From the NCBI GenBank assembly GCA_002316005.1, contig DCIM01000069.1, positions 31,897 to 57,654 on the forward strand: 25,758 bases of DNA, in the 5' to 3' direction. Numbering within the stretch: position 1 is the first letter of the stretch; each line of letters opens with the position of its first letter. The position numbers were made by a program, and so were the translations under genes. The notes under the pieces are model-generated. The model was given only the letters and a program-made list of their open reading frames with translations, did not search any database and had not been told where the DNA came from. The DNA is from Prevotellaceae bacterium UBA1726 (GTDB lineage: Bacteria > Bacteroidota > Bacteroidia > Bacteroidales > Bacteroidaceae). Positions 1 through 7,898 of the stretch are shown piece after piece.

Positions 1-67
1 GACGGATTCGAACCGCCGACCCTCTGCTTGTAAGGCAGATGCTCTAAACCAGCTGAGCTAAACGCCC
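1..67 (-). tRNA. tRNA-Val (anticodon TAC), 3' end cut off by window edge
   Basis: Read on the minus strand, the sequence begins GGGCGTT (acceptor 5' arm), followed by a D-arm with AGCTCAGCTGG. The anticodon arm is TCTGC-CTTACAA-GCAGA, giving anticodon TAC for valine GUA-type codons. The T-arm is GGCGG-TTCGAAT-CCGTC. The 3' half of the acceptor stem and the discriminator lie beyond position 1, so the gene is partial here. It has its own promoter just upstream at 88-118. The anticodon assignment follows directly from the 7-nt loop. Confidence 0.95.
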
Positions 68-87
68 TTACTTTTCGTAAGCGAGTG

Positions 88-118
88 CAAAGGTACACAT
101 ATTTTTCGAATTGGCAAA
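88..118 (-). promoter_or_regulatory. Bacteroidota-type promoter of tRNA-Val
   Basis: On the minus strand TTTG (plus 115-118) is followed after 19 bp by TACCTTTG (plus 88-95), matching the Bacteroidota -33/-7 consensus TTTG and TAnnTTTG. The expected transcription start lies a few bases before the tRNA 5' end at 67. This is one of the best promoter matches in the window. Confidence 0.75.
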
Positions 119-148
119 ATTTCTCGCTCTTTTTTTTCGTCAAAAGCA

Positions 149-186
149 AAAAAAACTGGTCAAGAGCCTATTCTCAACCAGTTTTT
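149..186 (-). terminator. Intrinsic terminator of trpS
   Basis: A perfect 10-bp inverted repeat, AAAAACTGGT (151-160) and ACCAGTTTTT (177-186), encloses a loop that can pair further. On the minus strand the stem is followed by a T-rich run. It lies 31 bp after the trpS stop and separates trpS from the tRNA promoter. The A/T flanks on both sides mean it could also work on the plus strand. Confidence 0.8.
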
Positions 187-216
187 ATCATTATTTAAAA
201 GAAATTTTACTGTATG

Positions 217-1350
217 CTATTTCTTTTCTGCGAAGCGCTTTGCCTGCTCTGCAATGAGGTCTTTATCATCAAAATAATCAATGCGCATTGCATGACGAAC
301 CTCAGCAATTGTCTTCTGACCTACCTCACGAGCTGCATCTGTTCCCTTGCGGAGAATATCATAAACACCTTCAATATTCTTCTCATATTCAGCACGACGC
401 TGGCGCATTGGTTCAAGACGGTCATTCAGGATATTAAGCAAGAACTTCTTGCAAGTGCCATCACCAAGTCCACCCTTACAGTAGTGAGCCTTCATCTCAT
501 CAAGATTCTTGTAATCAGGCAAGAATTTCTCAAAGTCACTATCCTGGCAGAATGCGTCAAGATAAATAAACACAGTGTTCTGATAATCATGACTTACGCC
601 CTCCTCATCAGTATATGTACCACTGAGATGTCCAGGAGACTCAACTGTTAGGTGAAGAGGGTCAGTGAACATAGAATTCACCTTCTTCTTCAGTTCCTTT
701 GCAGAATCAGAAAGATAGATACAGTTGCCAAGCGACTTAGACATCTTTGCTTTTCCGTCAGTTCCAGGAAGTCGGCGACAAGCAGAACTCTCAGGAAGCA
801 ACACCTGACACTCGTTAAGAACCTCACCATAGACATTGTTAAAACGACGAACGATCTCGTTTGTCAACTCAATCATTGGCTTCTGATCCTCACCAGCTGG
901 TACAGTTGTTCCGTGGAACAGAGTAATGTCTGCAGCCTGTGAGATTGGATAACAGAAGAATCCGGTAGGGATACTCTCACCACCAAAACCACGCATTTCA
1001 ATCTCGGTCTTTACTGTTGGGTTACGCTGAACGCGTGCAACAGAGACAAGATTCATATAGTAGAACGCGAGTTCAGTAAGTTCTGGCACAGCACTCTGAA
1101 TAAAGATGTTTACCTTCTCTGGATCCAAACCTGCGGCAAGATAATCAAGCGCTACCTCAATGACATTCTGGCGAATCTTCTCCGGATTGTCAGCATTATC
1201 AGTAAGAGCCTGAGCATCGGCAATCATAATGAATATTTTGTCGAATTCTCCAGAGTTCTGGAGTTCAACACGACGACGAAGCGAGCCAACATAGTGACCG
1301 ATATGAAGTTTACCAGTTGGGCGGTCGCCTGTAAGAATAACCTTTTCCAT
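217..1350 (-). CDS. trpS: Tryptophan--tRNA ligase
   Basis: Class I aminoacyl-tRNA synthetase of 377 residues that charges tRNA-Trp in the cytoplasm. The HIGH signature is at residues 16-19 (KLHIGHYVG) and KMSKS is at 202-206, with the Rossmann fold between them; the opening VILTGDRPTGKLHIGH is typical of TrpRS. The ATG at 1348-1350 was chosen because the reading frame extends upstream to a GTG at 1392, but that codon lies between the -33 and -7 boxes and would precede the transcription start. The gene has its own promoter (1370-1400) and terminator (149-186), so it appears monocistronic. No sign of truncation or transfer. Confidence 0.97.
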   Translation of the reverse strand: MEKVILTGDRPTGKLHIGHYVGSLRRRVELQNSGEFDKIFIMIADAQALTDNADNPEKIRQNVIEVALDYLAAGLDPEKVNIFIQSAVPELTELAFYYMNLVSVARVQRNPTVKTEIEMRGFGGESIPTGFFCYPISQAADITLFHGTTVPAGEDQKPMIELTNEIVRRFNNVYGEVLNECQVLLPESSACRRLPGTDGKAKMSKSLGNCIYLSDSAKELKKKVNSMFTDPLHLTVESPGHLSGTYTDEEGVSHDYQNTVFIYLDAFCQDSDFEKFLPDYKNLDEMKAHYCKGGLGDGTCKKFLLNILNDRLEPMRQRRAEYEKNIEGVYDILRKGTDAAREVGQKTIAEVRHAMRIDYFDDKDLIAEQAKRFAEKK

Positions 1351-1369
1351 TGTTGTTTCAAATTTTATG

Positions 1370-1400
1370 CAAAGGTACACTAAAAACTGCACATATGCAA
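1370..1400 (-). promoter_or_regulatory. trpS promoter
   Basis: On the minus strand TTG (plus 1398-1400) is followed after 20 bp by TACCTTTG (plus 1370-1377), matching the Bacteroidota consensus. The start of transcription should fall near 1363, giving a leader of roughly 13 nt before the trpS ATG at 1350. No Shine-Dalgarno sequence is seen. Confidence 0.75.
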
Positions 1401-1454
1401 GAAAAGGTGCATGTTTTATCAGTGAATACCACTCTGCATTTCACAATAGTGTTG

Positions 1455-1537
1455 TCATTCAAGTGAAATGACGATGTCATTCCAATGGAATGAGGAGTTC
1501 ATTTCAGTGGAATGAGGTGGTCATTCCATTGAAATGA
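1455..1537. repeat. Four tandem 22-bp palindromic repeat units
   Basis: Four copies of a 17-nt pseudo-palindrome start at 1455, 1477, 1499 and 1521, an exact 22-bp period. Example unit: TCATTCCAATGGAATGA (1477-1493, a perfect 8+1+8 inverted repeat). The 5-nt spacers are CGATG, GGAGT and GGTGG. Half-sites also pair across spacers: TGGAATGA-GGTGG-TCATTCCA (1508-1528) is a perfect 8-bp stem with a 5-nt loop. The array sits between the ompA terminator and the trpS promoter. Two further copies are at 16998-17036. No function is known to me; multimeric protein binding or a boundary RNA structure are guesses. Confidence 0.9.
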
Positions 1538-1556
1538 GAAACAGGGGTGATAGAAT

Positions 1557-1591
1557 AAAAAATCCCCAGTCTCAGGAAGAGACCGGGGATT
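1557..1591 (-). terminator. Intrinsic terminator of ompA
   Basis: AATCCCCAGTCTC (1561-1573) pairs with GAGACCGGGGATT (1579-1591), a 13-bp stem with one mismatch and a 5-nt loop. On the minus strand the stem runs directly into a TTTTTT tract. It lies 25 bp after the OmpA stop codon. Strong GC-rich stem plus T tract makes this a confident call. Confidence 0.9.
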
Positions 1592-1616
1592 GTATCTGTG
1601 TGACTTATAGTCGAGA

Positions 1617-2771
1617 TTACTTAACAACCTCAACAGTTGCACGACGGTTGTATGATACTGGAGAGAGATCAGCAACACCACCGTGAGCCTCAGTCTTGAT
1701 GTTATCGCGGCTTACACCCATCTTAACGAGCTCATTAGCAACAGTCTCAGCACGCTTCTCAGACAATGTCTGGTTGATAGCAGGAGTACCAGTTGCGCTA
1801 TCAGCATAACCCTTAACGAGGAGGTTTACATCATTCTCCTTAGCGAACTCAGCCATGCTCTTAACATTTACGAGATCCTTCTTAGAAGCGATGTTCCACT
1901 TGTTGATGTTGAAGAATACAGAAGTTGCAGGGCATGCATACTCCTTAACAATCTGAGTCTCAGCAGGAGCTGGCTTCTGGTTTGCAAGAAGGTTCTTGAG
2001 GCGAGCGTTCTCTGCGTTAGCGTCAGCAAGCTGAGCGTTGAGAGCGTCGATCTGAGCCTGTGAGAGAGCCTTGATAGCGTCAACATCTGGAGTCTTCTCC
2101 CAACCTGTCTTACCAAGGTTGAATGTAAGACCGAGTTCAGCATAGAGCTGCTGATCGTGATTCTCCCAATAGATAGCGGTTGTTGTAGGCATCTGACCAT
2201 AAATACCATCTGCATCATGCTCCTTGTAGAGCCAACCAAGTTCGAGGTTGAGAGCTACGCGGTCGCAAAGACGGAACTGGTTCATCAAACCGAGTGAGTA
2301 AGACATTGCATAAGCGTGGATATCCCAGTTACGATCAACACCAGCACCACCGAAGAGAGAAACATTCCATACACGGTTAGGGTTGTAACCACAAAGGATG
2401 TTGCTTACATTCAAGAGAACCTGCTCTTCAATGTTCCAGTACTTATAAGCGTGCTTTACTTCCTCTGGCTGTACCTGACGGCCCCAAATTCCGTAGAACT
2501 TTGTACGAAGACCGATACCTGGTGTGAACCACTTACCTACTGCTACAGAGAAGTTAGGAGTAGCGCGGAAAGACTTAATTGGAGAAACAGGGAGGTTTGC
2601 ACCATGCTCCTCGTTTGAATAGAATGCACTCCAGTTAGCATTTGCCTGGATAAACCAGTTGCTCCAGAATGAATTTGTTGCAACACTGTACTTGAGTGTT
2701 GGATCTGCGTCCTGTGCCATAGATGACATACAAACGCCGGCAAAAGCCAAAACAATCAATAACTTTTTCAT
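1617..2771 (-). CDS. OmpA family outer-membrane protein with peptidoglycan-binding domain
   Basis: 384 residues. A signal peptide (KKLLIVLAFAGVCMSSMAQ) is probably cleaved after MAQ near residue 20. Residues about 25-215 look like an eight-stranded beta-barrel rich in aromatic residues; about 235-265 is a linker with heptad-like DALNAQLADANAENARLKN. Residues about 280-384 are an OmpA C-terminal domain with the GYAD...LSEKRAETV and NRRATVEV signatures that bind peptidoglycan diaminopimelate. The protein therefore probably ties the outer membrane to the cell wall. It has its own promoter, a leader of roughly 85 nt and a strong terminator, as expected for an abundant protein. The paralogue within the OmpA group cannot be told from sequence alone. 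Confidence 0.92.
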   Translation of the reverse strand: MKKLLIVLAFAGVCMSSMAQDADPTLKYSVATNSFWSNWFIQANANWSAFYSNEEHGANLPVSPIKSFRATPNFSVAVGKWFTPGIGLRTKFYGIWGRQVQPEEVKHAYKYWNIEEQVLLNVSNILCGYNPNRVWNVSLFGGAGVDRNWDIHAYAMSYSLGLMNQFRLCDRVALNLELGWLYKEHDADGIYGQMPTTTAIYWENHDQQLYAELGLTFNLGKTGWEKTPDVDAIKALSQAQIDALNAQLADANAENARLKNLLANQKPAPAETQIVKEYACPATSVFFNINKWNIASKKDLVNVKSMAEFAKENDVNLLVKGYADSATGTPAINQTLSEKRAETVANELVKMGVSRDNIKTEAHGGVADLSPVSYNRRATVEVVK

Positions 2772-2862
2772 AACTTGTTTATAAATAGTTTAATTATTAT
2801 TACCACTATATTTATATAGGCAGGCAAACGTTACCGACATGCCCTAATCCGTATAATCGGTA

Positions 2863-2870
2863 CAAAGTTA
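2863..2870 (-). promoter_or_regulatory. -7 box of the ompA promoter
   Basis: Minus-strand TAACTTTG matches the Bacteroidota -7 consensus TAnnTTTG. No convincing -33 TTG is found at 19-22 bp; the nearest TTTG (plus 2883-2886) is only 12 bp away. The predicted leader is about 85 nt and contains short complementary segments (GGCA/TGCC, CCGA/TCGG) that could fold. The rest of 2772-2970 is A/T-rich, with a 7-bp CCAAAAA/TTTTTGG dyad (2903-2922); I see no gene and no clear mutL terminator there. Confidence 0.55.
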
Positions 2871-2970
2871 GCAAGTTTTTTTCAAACTCTGCACTTTTTT
2901 TCCCAAAAAAACTCATTTTTGGTCGTTTTTTTGGATAAATATCATCAATTCTTATACTAAAACAGAGTTT

Positions 2971-4782
2971 TTAGCCCAACATCCGGGCAATTTCGGTCTG
3001 TTTAAGTAGAGAGAAGATACTCTTACCATCAGGAGTATAATTTGCATTTGAGCACGCGAAAAGCCGGTTTATCAGGTCGTCCATTTCGTCATTTCCCAAA
3101 ACTTGTCCCTGCGGAATTGCGGCTTTACGAGCAAGTCCCAATGCAAGCATGTGATTTATTTCATCCTTAACGGTTGAACCAGATTCAATCACATCAGCCA
3201 CCATATCCTGCACAAGTGCAGAAGGATTAATCCCCTCAAGGCCAGCAGGCACAGAATTAATGGCATAGTTGCCAGCGCCGAGTGGACTTAGTTCAAAGCC
3301 CATTGCCTCCATCTCATCAACAACCAAATCAAGCAATGCCGCATGACAAGCGTCAAATTGAACTGCCTCAGGATAGAGCATTCGCTGAGAAGTCGGTTTT
3401 CTCTCGGCCATCTGCTTAAGATATTGCTCGTACAATACACGCACATGAGCTCTATGTTGATCGATAATAAGCAGTCCCGACTTCACAGAAGTCATGATAT
3501 ACTGTCCCTTAAACTGATAATGAACAGAGTTTTTCTCTGCAATAGGAGAATTATTCTCTGTGTTTCCGTCAAGTGCGCTGAAGATATCCTCTGGCGGAGC
3601 CGTTTGCTGCTGAAAAGCAGGCTGATAGAGAGTTTCCCAACCTTGAACATTTGCCTGAGTTTTCTTGGTATCACTCTTGAATGGATTGTAAGTGGGATCC
3701 ATTTTGACCTTAGGCAAGGTACTAACGGAACCACCTTCAAAAAGCGGTATTTCAGGCCGACCTTGTGTATCAAAATCAATTGTCGGCACATCATTGAAAA
3801 TGCCAATCGCCTCTCTTACTGCAGCAGCAAGAATCTGCCAGATAGACTGTTCATTCTCAAATTTTATCTCAGTTTTCGTAGGATGGATGTTCACATCAAT
3901 ATCTGCCGGATCTACATCAAAATAGAGGAAGTATGGTACTTGCTCACCAGTTGGAACAAGTCTTTCGAATGCAGTTTGAACAGCCTTAGCAAAATAAGGA
4001 TGCTTCATGAAACGACCATTTACGAAGAAATACTGCTGTGGGCATTTCTTCTTGGCAGATTCCGGTTTTCCAACGAAGCCTTTTATCTTGCAAAGTGTCG
4101 TATCAACCTCAACAGGAAGCAAATCCTGACTAATCTTCTTGCCAAAGATATCCTGAATTCTCTGGCGCAAACTACCAGCCCTGAGATTGAATACCTCTCC
4201 CCCATTGCTATGGAAAGTGAATGTAATCTCTGGATATACCAACGCAATTCGCTCAAATGCCGTGAGGATATTATTCAACTCAGTGGCATTGCTCTTGAGG
4301 AATTTTCTTCGAGCGGGAACATTATAGAAGATATTGTTTACCTGGAAGTTACATCCCACTGGGCAGGCACATGGTTCCTGACTGACTATTCGGGAATTGG
4401 AAAGATACAGACTCGTACCTATTTCATCGGTTTCCTGCCGTGTTCGGAGTTCAATCTGGGCAACTGCAGCAATTGAAGGCAATGCCTCACCACGGAATCC
4501 CATTGTATGAAGCGCGAACAAATCATCTGCTTTACGGATTTTTGAGGTGGCATGTCTTTCGAAAGCCAGACGAGCGTCAGTTTCGGACATACCTTTTCCG
4601 TCATCAACAACCTGTATTGATGTTCTTCCGGCATCTATAACAAGGACTTTGATAGTCTTTGCTCCAGCATCAACGGAGTTCTCAACGAGCTCCTTTATGA
4701 CACTTGCCGGTCGCTGTATGACCTCTCCCGCTGCAATCTGATTGGCTACAGAATCAGGGAGTAACTGTATTATATCACTCAT
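2971..4782 (-). CDS. mutL: DNA mismatch repair protein MutL
   Basis: 603 residues. The N-terminal GHKL ATPase carries NQIAAGEV (14-21), DDGKGM (60-65) and GFRGEAL (95-101), followed by the transducer domain with VNGR and the DVNIHPTK stretch (296-303). After a variable linker (about 335-420) comes the C-terminal dimerisation domain. It couples MutS mismatch recognition to downstream repair steps. The C-terminal nuclease motif is altered: DQHRAHVRVLYE (441-452) in place of DQHA(x)2E(x)4E, and YTPDGKS (582-588) where nuclease-type MutLs have CPHGRP. Its start overlaps the end of the upstream OstA-like gene by 8 bp (ATGAGTGA), so the two are cotranscribed and probably translationally coupled. 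Confidence 0.96.
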   Translation of the reverse strand: MSDIIQLLPDSVANQIAAGEVIQRPASVIKELVENSVDAGAKTIKVLVIDAGRTSIQVVDDGKGMSETDARLAFERHATSKIRKADDLFALHTMGFRGEALPSIAAVAQIELRTRQETDEIGTSLYLSNSRIVSQEPCACPVGCNFQVNNIFYNVPARRKFLKSNATELNNILTAFERIALVYPEITFTFHSNGGEVFNLRAGSLRQRIQDIFGKKISQDLLPVEVDTTLCKIKGFVGKPESAKKKCPQQYFFVNGRFMKHPYFAKAVQTAFERLVPTGEQVPYFLYFDVDPADIDVNIHPTKTEIKFENEQSIWQILAAAVREAIGIFNDVPTIDFDTQGRPEIPLFEGGSVSTLPKVKMDPTYNPFKSDTKKTQANVQGWETLYQPAFQQQTAPPEDIFSALDGNTENNSPIAEKNSVHYQFKGQYIMTSVKSGLLIIDQHRAHVRVLYEQYLKQMAERKPTSQRMLYPEAVQFDACHAALLDLVVDEMEAMGFELSPLGAGNYAINSVPAGLEGINPSALVQDMVADVIESGSTVKDEINHMLALGLARKAAIPQGQVLGNDEMDDLINRLFACSNANYTPDGKSIFSLLKQTEIARMLG

Positions 4783-6442
4783 CGTGTTTCCTAATTGTCT
4801 GAGTTGGTGGCTGTTGCGAACTACTTGGCTTCAATTTCTCGCCATCTTTCTTACCACGCCACTCAAAAATATCGTCTTTATTGCGAGGACGCAAATCCTC
4901 AAACCATGCAAACTCCGGAAGTTTGTATTTCTCAGGCGGAATCTGCGTCATTGGGTACATATCACTCACATGCTTGCTCGTCCAAATTCTTTCCAACTGT
5001 CTGTCGGGAAGTAGGTACAACCTCATTGTGTCAGTCTCTGTGTAGTTCATAAACATCAAAGTGCTGTCCTTCTCATCAACTGGATAGAATATGACTTTCA
5101 CATTTCCAACGGAACTAACCTGTCTCAGGTCTTTTCCGTTGAAATAAGCATCAAGCACATTGCCTGAAATCTGGTTGTAATGATTCTCTTCATCACATTT
5201 ATCTACAGACAAAGCCTGCCCAATTACATGTGCTTCGCGAATTGTACTGTCGTTTGCATACACGCGAATAATTTCGCCCAAGACCTGTCGTCCTTCATTC
5301 CAAACTATCGGATCCTTATACATAACCATACAAGAATCGCGCGAATCACCAACAAGAGAATCACAAATAGCCTGAAGGTCAACTCTATACGCGCGTACCT
5401 TATTATAACAATGTACCTTACGGTAAACAGAGTCTGTATTGATGTTGAATGTATAGAGCTTTATTGAGTCGCCATGAACATATAGCGTATCCTTTTGCGA
5501 ATAGTCCTTTATCAACGCATTTTTCGTGGCAAAGCCATAACCGGTCTGTTCGTTATATTGGACATGATCACCAATAAGTGCGTTCTTATTCTCTGTATCT
5601 GTGTATATCACATTGCCGAATCCCTCAGCATCGCCAGTGGATTTGTCATAGTAGAGACTATCGCCAACAATCGTTTTGAATCCATCAACAATGGTCGAAC
5701 GGCCAAACAATTCACTCTTGTCGTTCTTATTGTCGAAATAACCATCATTGGTTTTTATGACTGTTGTATCCTTTGTTATTACCGAAGGACCAAGAACATG
5801 AGCCAAAGAGGTATTTGTGTCGTAATGAAGTGTGTCTGTCTCAACTCGCTGGCCATCACCTACCATTACTACATTATAGTAGAATATTGCTTCTTTGGAG
5901 GCTGTATTGTATGTTCCCCAGTCAGATACGAGCTGATCTTTACCGTCAACGAGTTTTCCGCCATCATAGAAATAAGCATTCTCCCAAAGGCGGTCGTAGT
6001 TGAGACTATCCGTATAAAGTGTCTGCTTTCTATGCTTGAGAACTACATTTCGGCGAGCTTCCATCATCTGAATCTGACCGTCATAGTATCCTCTCTCACA
6101 GGTTAGAGACAATGTGTCTCCTTGTGTAAAACGGACATGTCCCATCGGGCGCACAGAATTCTGTTCCTGATAGAAATAGGCGCTGTCACAGGTAAGATGA
6201 GCTCCCTGATGAGTAAACGATACATGACCTTTGACGATTTGGGCAGTAGGATTATTGCCATACATATCATAATAGAGCTCGTCCGAATGATTCAAATAGA
6301 CGCGCTCTGTTTTCTGAGTCTTTTTCTTAGGATTTGCAGCATAAGCCACCTGCAAAAGACACAGGGCAAACAGGCATAGAATCACCAAAGAAGTAATTCT
6401 ATGCCCGCGATATAATGTTGATATGTTATTCTTCTGTTTCAA
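4775..6442 (-). CDS. OstA-like protein (LptA/LptD-N fold, LPS transport candidate)
   Basis: 555 residues. A long N-region and hydrophobic stretch (about 16-35, ending QVAYA) form a signal peptide, probably cleaved before ANPKK. The mature part is a repetitive beta-rich protein with recurring units (HGDSIKLYT, DTLHYDTNT, GDSLYYDKS), the layout of the OstA/LptA jellyroll that bridges LPS from inner to outer membrane. The role in LPS transport is inferred from family and from neighbouring PPIases. The only usable start is TTG at 6440-6442, because the in-frame stop of the SurA-like gene (TAA, 6443-6445) immediately precedes it and the next in-frame ATG falls after the signal peptide. A 10-bp hairpin lies in codons 13-24. 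The 3' end overlaps mutL by 8 bp. Confidence 0.85.
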   Translation of the reverse strand: MKQKNNISTLYRGHRITSLVILCLFALCLLQVAYAANPKKKTQKTERVYLNHSDELYYDMYGNNPTAQIVKGHVSFTHQGAHLTCDSAYFYQEQNSVRPMGHVRFTQGDTLSLTCERGYYDGQIQMMEARRNVVLKHRKQTLYTDSLNYDRLWENAYFYDGGKLVDGKDQLVSDWGTYNTASKEAIFYYNVVMVGDGQRVETDTLHYDTNTSLAHVLGPSVITKDTTVIKTNDGYFDNKNDKSELFGRSTIVDGFKTIVGDSLYYDKSTGDAEGFGNVIYTDTENKNALIGDHVQYNEQTGYGFATKNALIKDYSQKDTLYVHGDSIKLYTFNINTDSVYRKVHCYNKVRAYRVDLQAICDSLVGDSRDSCMVMYKDPIVWNEGRQVLGEIIRVYANDSTIREAHVIGQALSVDKCDEENHYNQISGNVLDAYFNGKDLRQVSSVGNVKVIFYPVDEKDSTLMFMNYTETDTMRLYLLPDRQLERIWTSKHVSDMYPMTQIPPEKYKLPEFAWFEDLRPRNKDDIFEWRGKKDGEKLKPSSSQQPPTQTIRKHDE

Positions 6443-7876
6443 TTATCTAACCCATCCGTCGTATTCGTAACCTTCCTTCTTATAGCGGTCCTTCATACGA
6501 ACATAAGTTGACTTTATCTTCTTTTCCACCCAGTTACGAATCAGCTTCGCGCGTTCCTTTTCCATAACGACATTCTTCATAACCTGGAAATCTTCAGTAA
6601 TTGTTGCCTTATGACCTTCAATTCTGTTTGTCAGTTTCACGATAGCAACCTGAGTCTTACCCTTGGCATTAACCATTGTGAATGCATTGGAAACTTCGCC
6701 TACCTTCAATCCTTCAACAGCACGAGCCACCTCTGTTGGGAGATCTCTCATCTGGAAACGTGAAGTACGCGAATTCTCAGTAGTGTTCACCATCACACCA
6801 TGGTTGTTCTTTGTATCCTTATCATCAGAAACAAATGTAGCAGCCTCCTCAAAAGAGAACTTGCCACTTCTTATTTCAGCAGCCAGAGAATCAAGTTTCA
6901 CACTTGCAGTATCAATAGCGGCCTGACTTACATTTGGTTTGCGGAGGATATGACGTACATTAACCTTGTCACCACGCTTATCAATAAGCTGGATGATGTG
7001 ATAACCGAACTCACTCTCTACAATCTTCGAGATTTTCTTTGGGTCAGTGAGGTTGAATGCTGCAGCTGCGAAAGCTGGGTCAAGCATACCTCTACCCATA
7101 TATCCGAGTTCACCGCCCTGACGAGCAGAACCAGGGTCTTCTGAATAAAGACGAGCCAGAGTAGCGAAACTTGAACCGCCATTGGTTACACGATCAGTAT
7201 AGTTGCGAAGTTCGTCCTTAATCTTATTGATCTCTTCCTGAGTGATTTTTGGCTGACGAGTAATAATCTCAACCTCAACCTCTGTAGGAACATAAGGAAT
7301 ACTATCCTCTGGTAGATTACGGAAATAGTTACGAACATCCGAAGGAGTAACCTGGATATCTTCAACCAGTTTCTGCTTCATCTTCTGTGCTAGCTGGGTA
7401 TTCTTATACTCATCGTGCATCTGCTGACGAATCTGAGTAATAGACATCTTACGATATTCCTCGAGTTTTTCTCTTGAGCCGATAAGACTAATCCAGTAAT
7501 TTATCTGCTCTTCAACACCCTGAGAAATCTCAGATTCTGTCACTTCAATTGAGTCAATAGCTGCCTGATGGAGGAATAACTTCTGAACGGCAATCTGTTC
7601 TGGTATACGGAGATCAGGGTCGCCACTGAATCTAACGCCTTCAGTTTCTGCCTGAAGACGCATTGCCTCAACATCAGATTTAAGAATAGCCTCGTCACCT
7701 ACCACCCAGATAACTTCATCAATGACGCTGTTTTCTGGAGCCTCAAAATCAAGACGAGCATTCTTTGTAGAGTCCTTTTCAGGAGCAGTAAAAGGCGCTT
7801 TCCCAGCCTTTGCACTCATTCCTGCCAGGATAAGGAGAGATAGAAATGCAACAAAAAACTTATATGCTTTCTTCAT
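6443..7876 (-). CDS. SurA-like periplasmic peptidylprolyl isomerase
   Basis: 477 residues with a signal peptide (about 1-22). A SurA N-terminal chaperone region follows (about 50-165, starting IDEVIWVVGDEAILKSDVE). Two parvulin domains come next: one well conserved (about 200-308; FATLARLYSEDPGSARQGGELGYMG is split over its core, with FGYHIIQL at its end), and a more diverged second (about 310-420; VRHILRKPN, FSFEEAATFVSDD). It should fold and escort outer-membrane beta-barrel proteins. It lies 22 bp after a second PPIase gene and its stop codon directly abuts the start codon of the OstA-like gene, so one envelope-biogenesis transcript is likely. The domain order matches SurA, but orthology to E. 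coli SurA is not proven. Confidence 0.9.
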   Translation of the reverse strand: MKKAYKFFVAFLSLLILAGMSAKAGKAPFTAPEKDSTKNARLDFEAPENSVIDEVIWVVGDEAILKSDVEAMRLQAETEGVRFSGDPDLRIPEQIAVQKLFLHQAAIDSIEVTESEISQGVEEQINYWISLIGSREKLEEYRKMSITQIRQQMHDEYKNTQLAQKMKQKLVEDIQVTPSDVRNYFRNLPEDSIPYVPTEVEVEIITRQPKITQEEINKIKDELRNYTDRVTNGGSSFATLARLYSEDPGSARQGGELGYMGRGMLDPAFAAAAFNLTDPKKISKIVESEFGYHIIQLIDKRGDKVNVRHILRKPNVSQAAIDTASVKLDSLAAEIRSGKFSFEEAATFVSDDKDTKNNHGVMVNTTENSRTSRFQMRDLPTEVARAVEGLKVGEVSNAFTMVNAKGKTQVAIVKLTNRIEGHKATITEDFQVMKNVVMEKERAKLIRNWVEKKIKSTYVRMKDRYKKEGYEYDGWVR

Positions 7877-7898
7877 AACTATTAATTTCAGTATACTT

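Noticed and set aside
1351..1392. N-terminal extension of TrpS by 14 residues from a GTG at 1392
   Set aside because: That codon lies upstream of the -7 box, so it would not be in the message; the extension also has no counterpart in TrpRS.
1455..1537. CRISPR array
   Set aside because: Spacers are only 5 nt and similar to each other, the units are 17 nt and imperfect, and there are no cas genes in the window.
3343..4476. Long 377-residue plus-strand reading frame opposite mutL
   Set aside because: It lies wholly inside a well-conserved mutL on the other strand; its translation has no recognisable domain and no promoter or typical start context.
5495..6106. 203-residue plus-strand reading frame opposite the OstA-like gene
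   Set aside because: Shadow of a beta-rich gene; no family resemblance and no upstream promoter.
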